The notes below the pieces were generated by a model. It searched no databases. It had not been told where the DNA came from and was given only the letters and a program-made list of their open reading frames with translations. A DNA stretch of 11,271 nucleotides from Patescibacteria group bacterium (lineage in GTDB: Bacteria; Patescibacteriota; Minisyncoccia; Phycocordibacterales; Phycocordibacteraceae), in contig JAHJIK010000046.1 of assembly GCA_018823385.1 (NCBI GenBank), positions 1 through 11,271 of the forward strand, given 5' to 3'. Position 1 is the stretch's first letter, and each line of letters starts with the position of its first letter. Positions 6,810 to 11,271 of this stretch are shown here, piece after piece. The translations under genes were made by a program, and so were the position numbers.

Positions 6810-8099
6810 ATGAACAAAGAAATAAACATAGTGTACGTGCCGGTAAGTGATTTGAAGCCTGCCGAATACAACCCTCGCAAGATCTCCAAGGAATCACTTA
6901 CTCAGCTTAAGGAGAGTATCTCTCGCTTCGAGCTGGTAGATCCTGTAATCGTGAACGGTGCTCCGAAGCGCAAGAACATCGTCATTGGTGGCCATATGCG
7001 CCTTCGTGCCGCCAAGGAATTGGGACACAAGACTGTACCAGTCGTGTACGTCCAGATTCCAAGTCTGAAGAAAGAACAGGAACTGAACCTTCGCCTTAAC
7101 CGGAACACCGGAGAATGGGACTTCGAGAAATTGAAGTTCTTCGAGATGGACTTCCTGTCTGGCGTTGGCTTTAGCGACATCGACCTCTCAAATGTGTGGA
7201 CGGAGAACTTGGAGACTGAGAATGATGAGTTCGATGAAGAGAAGGAACTTAAGCAGATCAAGGAACCAAAGACTAAGATTGGAGACCTCATTCAGCTTGG
7301 TGGCCATCGTCTTATTTGCGGGAGTTCGACTGACCCAAAGGTACTCGGTCGCCTCTTCGGAGAGGAACGCGCTTCGATGATATACAGCGATCCGCCGTAC
7401 AACATCAACATCGACTACAACGGTGGTATCGGTGGAAAACAGAACTATGGCGGAAATGTCCTCGATACCCGCACTGATAGTGAGTACAAGGAATTCATTG
7501 CGAAGACTATGATCGCTGCCCTTTCGGTAGCGAAGCCGGATACGCATGTCTTCTACTGGTGCGACCAGATCTACATCGGGCTCATGCAGGAGCTGTATCG
7601 CGAACTCGGCATAGCGAATAAGCGCGTATGTCTCTGGCTCAAGAACTCGCAGAATCCGGTGCCGTCTGTGGCGTTCAATAAGTGTTACGAACCCTGCGTC
7701 TACGGGTTACGTGGTAAGCCTTACATCGCCAAGAGCATTCAGAACCTTAACGAGGTACTGAACAAGGAAATTACGACCGGCAACAACCTCATTGAGGAAA
7801 CGCTCGACCATCTTGACGTGTGGCTCGTGAAGCGGCTTTCAGGAAAAGACTACGAGCACGCGACCTCAAAGCCGCCGAAGCTCCACGAGAAGGCTATTCG
7901 TCGCTGTACGAAGCCTGGCGAGATCATACTCGATAGCTTCTCCGGCTCGGGTAGCACCATGATCGCAGCCGAGCAGTTGAAGCGGCGTGTCTACGCTGTA
8001 GAGCTTGAGCCTGCCTTCTGCGATCTTGCCATTAAGCGATACGAGAAGCTTACGGGAAACAAGGCAAAGGTAACCGGAAACGCGCATGAAAAAGAATAA
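6810..8099 (+). CDS. ParB-domain / beta-class DNA methyltransferase fusion (orphan, phage-type)
   Basis: Residues 5 to about 110 form a ParB/Srx-like N-terminal domain: VSDLKPAEYNPRK, then the ParB box IGGHMRLRAAKELG. After a linker the methyltransferase begins near residue 155 (IGDLIQLGGHRLICG). It has the catalytic DPPY (194-197) followed far downstream by the AdoMet-binding loop DSFSGSGST (375-383) and VYAVELEPAF. DPPY before FxGxG defines a beta-class enzyme; DPPY points to N6-adenine methylation, though N4-cytosine cannot be excluded. No cognate restriction enzyme is adjacent, so it is probably an orphan. ParB-methyltransferase fusions next to terminases are common in phages and may protect phage DNA or mark it for packaging. 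The gene overlaps the terminase small subunit gene by 14 bases, so they share one transcript. The start has no ribosome site and is preceded by an inverted repeat. Confidence 0.92.
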   Translation: MNKEINIVYVPVSDLKPAEYNPRKISKESLTQLKESISRFELVDPVIVNGAPKRKNIVIGGHMRLRAAKELGHKTVPVVYVQIPSLKKEQELNLRLNRNTGEWDFEKLKFFEMDFLSGVGFSDIDLSNVWTENLETENDEFDEEKELKQIKEPKTKIGDLIQLGGHRLICGSSTDPKVLGRLFGEERASMIYSDPPYNINIDYNGGIGGKQNYGGNVLDTRTDSEYKEFIAKTMIAALSVAKPDTHVFYWCDQIYIGLMQELYRELGIANKRVCLWLKNSQNPVPSVAFNKCYEPCVYGLRGKPYIAKSIQNLNEVLNKEITTGNNLIEETLDHLDVWLVKRLSGKDYEHATSKPPKLHEKAIRRCTKPGEIILDSFSGSGSTMIAAEQLKRRVYAVELEPAFCDLAIKRYEKLTGNKAKVTGNAHEKE

Positions 8100-8562
8100 G
8101 GTCAAAGACGCGTTCTTAGATCATCTCCGCAAAGTCCCTATCGTGCAGGTTGCTTGCGAGAAAGTGGGCGTATCGCGCAACAGCGTCTATCGCTGGAAGA
8201 ACGAAGACGCAGAGTTCCGTAAGGCTATGGAAACGGCTCTAGGGGAAGGCGAAGAGTTGATCAACGATATGAGCGAGAGCCAGCTCATTAGCATGATCCG
8301 CGATAAGAACTGGAACGCCATCTCCTTCTGGCTCCGTAAGCGCAGTCCGAAATTCAAAGACCGTATTGAAGTGCAGGTCGCTCCCACCCAAGAGGAACTC
8401 ACTCCAGAACAAGAAGAAACCGTGCGTGAAGCACTCCGTCTCGCGTCTATGGATTCGATTACCAGCCCTATAACAGAAACCTCTCATGGAACAGGATCTA
8501 CCCCAAACACATCTGATGGAAACGATGGTAAAGGATCGGAAGGTACGAACGGCGATCACTAA
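8086..8562 (+). CDS. terS: Terminase small subunit-like helix-turn-helix protein
   Basis: This 158-residue protein has an N-terminal helix-turn-helix (about 5-45): FLDHLRKVPIVQVACEKVGV then SRNSVYRWKNEDAEF. This is the arrangement of phage terminase small subunits that recognise the packaging site. A helical middle follows (about 46-90, with MSESQLISMIRDKNWNAISFWLRKRSPKF, shared with small terminases that oligomerise), then an acidic segment TQEELTPEQEETVREALRLA. The tail (about 133-158) is low-complexity Ser/Thr/Gly/Asn. It overlaps the preceding methyltransferase by 14 bases and the following terminase large subunit by up to 77 bases. The disordered tail is the part encoded inside that second overlap. 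Identification rests on HTH type, size and position before a clear large terminase. Confidence 0.85.
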   Translation: MKKNKVKDAFLDHLRKVPIVQVACEKVGVSRNSVYRWKNEDAEFRKAMETALGEGEELINDMSESQLISMIRDKNWNAISFWLRKRSPKFKDRIEVQVAPTQEELTPEQEETVREALRLASMDSITSPITETSHGTGSTPNTSDGNDGKGSEGTNGDH

Positions 8563-9958
8563 AGAAAGCCATTGGTACTTCTTCCACTTTTACTTTGCCC
8601 ATTACGTTAAGTACCCTACAGCTCCCTTTCAGCGTGAGCTAATGCACCTGTCAGAACGGGAAGATGTAAAGAATCTTGTTGTAGTCGCTTTTCGTGGATC
8701 GGCAAAGTCCACGATCTTTACCATGTCGTACCCGATATGGGCGATTCTCGGAAAACAGCAAAAGAAATTTGTGGTCATTCTGTCGCAGACACAGGCGCAA
8801 GCGAAACAGCACATGATGAACCTGCGTCGCGAGCTTGAGAACAACATACTTCTCAAGAACGACCTCGGGCCGTTCCAAGAGGAGCGGAATGAGTGGGGTG
8901 CGACCTCGCTTGTATTCGGCAAGCACAATGCCCGAATCACTGCTGTATCGACCGAGCAGAGCGTTCGTGGCTTGCGCCATAACCAGCACCGTCCAGATCT
9001 CATTATCGGAGATGATCTTGAGGACATTGCTTCGACCAAAACACGTGAAGGTCGTAACAAGACCTACGAGTGGCTTACAGGCGAAGTGATACCTGCTGGA
9101 GACCGGAACACACGGCTGATTGTTATTGGAAACCTCCTGCACGAAGATTCCCTGATTATGCGCTTGCGCGAAGATATCGAGGGCAAGCGCATTCCAGGAG
9201 TATTCAAAGCGTATCCGCTACTGGAAGGTCAAACAATCCTATGGACGGGAAAGTATCCAACAATGGATGACATTAAGGAAGAACAGCAGAAAGCAGCGAA
9301 CGAATACGCATGGCAGCGAGAGTATCTCCTGAATATTGTTCCCGCCGAGGATCAGGTTATCGATCCTGCCTGGATTCAGTATTACGACGAGATTCCTCCG
9401 CGCGTACAGGTTTATCGGGATGAGACGTATATGACAAACCTTGAAGTACGTATTGGTGTCGATCTAGCTATCTCGAAGCGAGACACCGCCGACTACACCG
9501 CAATGGTTCCTGCCCTCCTGTATGAAAGGAAGAAGGGGTACGACATCTATATTCTTCCAAAGATCATCAATAAGCGGCTTTCCTTCCCTGAGACAGTTGA
9601 TACCTGCAAGGTAATTAATGACTCCTATAAGGGCATCAAGGGATGGGGCGGGCCGGTATTTGTGATTGAGGACGTAGCGTATCAGAGCGCCCTTCCTCAG
9701 CAACTGAAGTCTGAAGGACTCACACGGATACATTCTGTAAGACCAGGCAACACAGATAAGCGTGCACGGCTTATGCTTACCGCAAACCTAATTAAGACAG
9801 GGGCTGTGAAGTTCCCTCGCGAAGGAGCGGAGCAGCTTATTCAGCAGATCGTACACTTTGGTGTCGAGAAGCATGACGACCTTGCGGATGCATTCTCTGC
9901 TCTCGTCTTGGACGCGATTGCCGATCCTCCAAGAACCTTCAGGATCTTTATGCTCTGA
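8486..9958 (+). CDS. terL: Phage terminase large subunit (ATPase and nuclease)
   Basis: This is the DNA-packaging motor that cuts concatemeric DNA and drives it into the prohead. The N-terminal ATPase has a Walker A variant FRGSAKST (69-76, K74), a coupling region LSQTQAQAKQHMMNLRREL, and Walker B LIIGDDLED (D176-D177). The C-terminal RNase H-like nuclease has the first acid in IGVDLAISKRDTADYTA (D326), the second in FVIEDVAY (E395-D396) and the last in HDDLADAF (D464, D465, D468). At 490 residues it is full length with all catalytic residues. The start is uncertain: ATG at 8486 gives a 77-base overlap with the small subunit, and in-frame ATGs at 8516 and 8525 would shorten it. GGAAAC lies just before 8525. 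No portal gene follows; the stop is four bases from a convergent gene. Confidence 0.95.
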   Translation: MEQDLPQTHLMETMVKDRKVRTAITKESHWYFFHFYFAHYVKYPTAPFQRELMHLSEREDVKNLVVVAFRGSAKSTIFTMSYPIWAILGKQQKKFVVILSQTQAQAKQHMMNLRRELENNILLKNDLGPFQEERNEWGATSLVFGKHNARITAVSTEQSVRGLRHNQHRPDLIIGDDLEDIASTKTREGRNKTYEWLTGEVIPAGDRNTRLIVIGNLLHEDSLIMRLREDIEGKRIPGVFKAYPLLEGQTILWTGKYPTMDDIKEEQQKAANEYAWQREYLLNIVPAEDQVIDPAWIQYYDEIPPRVQVYRDETYMTNLEVRIGVDLAISKRDTADYTAMVPALLYERKKGYDIYILPKIINKRLSFPETVDTCKVINDSYKGIKGWGGPVFVIEDVAYQSALPQQLKSEGLTRIHSVRPGNTDKRARLMLTANLIKTGAVKFPREGAEQLIQQIVHFGVEKHDDLADAFSALVLDAIADPPRTFRIFML

Positions 9959-9987
9959 ATTTTTATTCCTTATTCAGGAGGAAAGAT
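9944..9987. terminator. Imperfect inverted repeat across the convergent gene junction
   Basis: ATCTTT (9944-9949) pairs with AAAGAT (9982-9987), and CTGAAT (9955-9960) with ATTCAG (9972-9977), separated by a small internal loop. The repeat spans both stop codons, the TGA of the terminase (9956-9958) and the TAA of the opposing gene (9963-9965). Such symmetry at a convergent junction suggests a shared bidirectional terminator or mRNA 3' end structure. However, the stem is AT-rich and no clean T-run follows on either strand. Confidence 0.35.
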
Positions 9988-10751
9988 ATAGAAGCTAGTG
10001 CGACTTCATAATCCTTGAGCTCAAGGATGTATGGTGCTTCTTTACCGTCCTTGAATATATGTAATCCGTCAGGCCGTAGCTCGAGGGAGCCAATCTTCTT
10101 GAACGGAAACGAGAACTGTTTGCGGTATCCGAGATAACCAATTCGCTGATTGGTAACGTAAAAGATACCTGCATCCTCCCTATCCATGATCTCCTTGGAC
10201 ACACTCTGCACGCCTATTGAGCCAACGCGGTAGGATACTCCTTTCATGATCCTCACGGATCCGGTTAATCCTCCGTAGTTTATGCGGGTCGTTACCTTCT
10301 TGCGCTTAAGCAACGTCGCAACGATTGCCCAGTGAAACACTTCCCCTTCCTTGAGGACGATGTTCACCTGCTCTTTTGCATTGTCGATAGTCGGTAGAAT
10401 TCCTTTATCGATAAGTCCAAGAATATAGTACTTATTGAAGCTGTCTTGATTGAATGCGATATCGGTCTTTGATAGATCAAAGTGCTGGAGCAACTTCTCA
10501 AGAGACTTCTTCTCTTCTTCGGTAATCCTCTTATCGGATCCCATGCTGGTGAACGTCTTTGCAACAGAGGACTTGTGAATACCCTTAACGTCATCAACGG
10601 AGAGACCGAATTCTTTCTGGATTTCGGCTAGCTTATCACTTTCCTCAACAGAAATTTCGCTATCAGAAAGAAACGAAGCAATTGACTCTTCATACTTCTG
10701 GAGTCCTTCTCGTTTCTTAAAGTAGCGATCGACAAAACCTGGCAGTTGCAT
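9963..10751 (-). CDS. TerB/EF-hand-like helical domain with PH/GRAM-like C-terminal domain, function unknown
   Basis: I chose ATG at 10751 (262 residues) over the ATG at 10790, because 10751 lies one base after the stop of the upstream gene while the longer form overlaps it by 38 bases. The N-terminal half contains two similar 23-residue segments (29-51 and 72-94). Both read S-D-x-x-I-[ST]-x-E-E...L......F-x-L-S and are identical at nine positions, a duplication typical of TerB-like or EF-hand-like helical pairs. The C-terminal part (about 155-260) looks like a bacterial PH/GRAM domain: GIFYVTNQRIGYLG, FSFPFKKIGSLEL, DGLHIFKDGK. There is no signal peptide or membrane segment, so it is cytoplasmic, possibly on the inner membrane face. 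It is coupled to a membrane protein gene, which suggests a joint envelope or stress role. No specific function can be assigned. Confidence 0.8.
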   Translation of the reverse strand: MQLPGFVDRYFKKREGLQKYEESIASFLSDSEISVEESDKLAEIQKEFGLSVDDVKGIHKSSVAKTFTSMGSDKRITEEEKKSLEKLLQHFDLSKTDIAFNQDSFNKYYILGLIDKGILPTIDNAKEQVNIVLKEGEVFHWAIVATLLKRKKVTTRINYGGLTGSVRIMKGVSYRVGSIGVQSVSKEIMDREDAGIFYVTNQRIGYLGYRKQFSFPFKKIGSLELRPDGLHIFKDGKEAPYILELKDYEVALASISFLLNKE

Positions 10752-10752
10752 A

Positions 10753-11271
10753 TTAGTTTGTTTCTTCAACCTTAACATCCCAGCTAACACCAGTGATTAC
10801 CTGAATATAGTAGCGACCAGGTTCAAGATTTCGATAAGTTGTCTGCCCCTCACCTTCTTCAGCCCCATCGGTAGAAATGGAGAGTCCAGGTCCTGTATAC
10901 CCGCCATTCTCTTTTTCAAGACTTACTCCTGAATATGTACCCACTGCGCTTGAACCACAGCATGTAGTCGCTGTAATACGAACTTTCTTCCCAGATATGG
11001 AGAATGATTCAGAGTCTTGATTACCCTTTCCTTTGAGCGCAAATACCTCTGTCCAGACCTCTTCTTGCGGAGCTACTGCTTCTGACTGATCATCAGCCAC
11101 CTCTCCAAGAGAACTTGCTACAGCCGTCCCTACAATTATAAGAAGGATAGCGATTACAACCCGAGCCATTCCTGAGAAGTTGGTTTTCAGGTGCTTCTTG
11201 GTCAGAACGTTGATAATTGGCAACAAGATAATTCCAGCAATAATGACTGCAATATTTCCTAAGCCAATACC
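10753..11271 (-). CDS. Membrane protein with external beta-rich domain (N-terminus cut by window edge)
   Basis: The frame is open through the right edge, so a TTG at 11226 is unlikely to be the true start; 172 residues are visible. They begin inside a hydrophobic segment (GNIAVIIAGIILLPII), continue through a basic loop (NVLTKKHLKTNFSG) and a second hydrophobic segment (ARVVIAILLIIVGTAVASSL), then an acidic Ala/Glu/Gln linker. By the positive-inside rule the basic loop is cytoplasmic and the C-terminal domain external. That domain (about 88-172) starts FALKGKGNQDSESFSISGKK, contains a Cys-Cys pair (TTCCGSS) and ends RYYIQVITGVSWDVKVEE. This pattern recurs in secreted or surface bacterial beta-sandwich domains with a closing 'G.fyl.I....W.v.V..' strand pair. 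It is followed after one base by the PH-like protein gene, so the two are probably co-expressed. Function unknown. Confidence 0.78.
   Translation of the reverse strand, partial: GIGLGNIAVIIAGIILLPIINVLTKKHLKTNFSGMARVVIAILLIIVGTAVASSLGEVADDQSEAVAPQEEVWTEVFALKGKGNQDSESFSISGKKVRITATTCCGSSAVGTYSGVSLEKENGGYTGPGLSISTDGAEEGEGQTTYRNLEPGRYYIQVITGVSWDVKVEETN

Noticed and set aside
6659..6889. Minus-strand frame of 76 codons across the intergenic leader
   Set aside because: It runs antisense into the ParB domain of the methyltransferase, has no ribosome site and resembles no protein family.
8629..9142. Two minus-strand frames (143 and 163 codons) opposite the terminase ATPase domain
   Set aside because: They overlap each other and are antisense to the conserved Walker A and B region of the terminase; no start signals.
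10752..10790. Longer start (ATG at 10790) for the PH-like protein
   Set aside because: It would overlap the upstream gene by 38 bases, and its 13 extra residues only re-read that gene's end in another frame; the ATG at 10751 is one base after the upstream stop.
1..11271. CRISPR arrays, insertion sequences, integrase, toxin-antitoxin pairs and rRNA
   Set aside because: No regularly spaced repeats, transposase or integrase motifs, or paired small toxin-antitoxin ORFs were found in either strand; inverted repeats seen are single-copy.

Overview
The window is bacterial or phage DNA: dense, intron-free, with overlapping or nearly touching genes and the standard code (TAA, TGA and TAG all act as stops). 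I cannot place the organism. Only one start has a strong Shine-Dalgarno sequence, and one gene looks leaderless. That would fit a lineage such as Patescibacteria, but this is a guess.

Region 1 (1-6172, all minus strand) looks like an anti-phage or genome-surveillance block. Reading in the direction of transcription, it starts with a 1637-residue DUF4011 / Upf1-like superfamily 1 helicase that ends in a Vsr/DUF559-like PD-(D/E)XK nuclease domain. This is the architecture I know as the 'hhe' defence gene. Three bases later comes a 117-residue stand-alone protein with the same nuclease signature. After a weak hairpin plus T-run comes a DUF2130 coiled-coil nuclease, cut by the left edge. The unit therefore encodes three predicted nuclease domains and one helicase motor. 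The extra small nuclease is the least expected part.

Region 2 (6173-6809) is a divergent intergenic region followed by an unrecognised basic 125-residue protein, apparently from a leaderless mRNA. A good extended -10 promoter lies at that gene's end. It is followed by about 150 bases of structured leader containing a perfect 10-bp long-range stem and a perfect 7-bp inverted repeat that stops one base before the next start codon.

Region 3 (6810-9958, plus strand) is a phage-type DNA-packaging module whose genes overlap: a ParB-domain/beta-class DNA methyltransferase fusion, a terminase small subunit and a complete terminase large subunit. It is visibly more GC-rich than region 1. No portal gene follows, which is unusual. 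The terminase converges, with four bases between stop codons, on the minus-strand genes of region 4.

Region 4 (9963-11271, minus strand) is a coupled two-gene unit: a membrane protein with an external beta-rich domain (cut by the right edge), then a soluble protein with a duplicated TerB/EF-hand-like helical motif and a PH/GRAM-like C-terminal domain. Both look like envelope or stress functions of unknown role.

The overall picture is a defence operon and a packaging module side by side, as in a prophage, a phage-derived element or a defence hotspot. No integrase, transposase, tRNA, rRNA or CRISPR array is visible.
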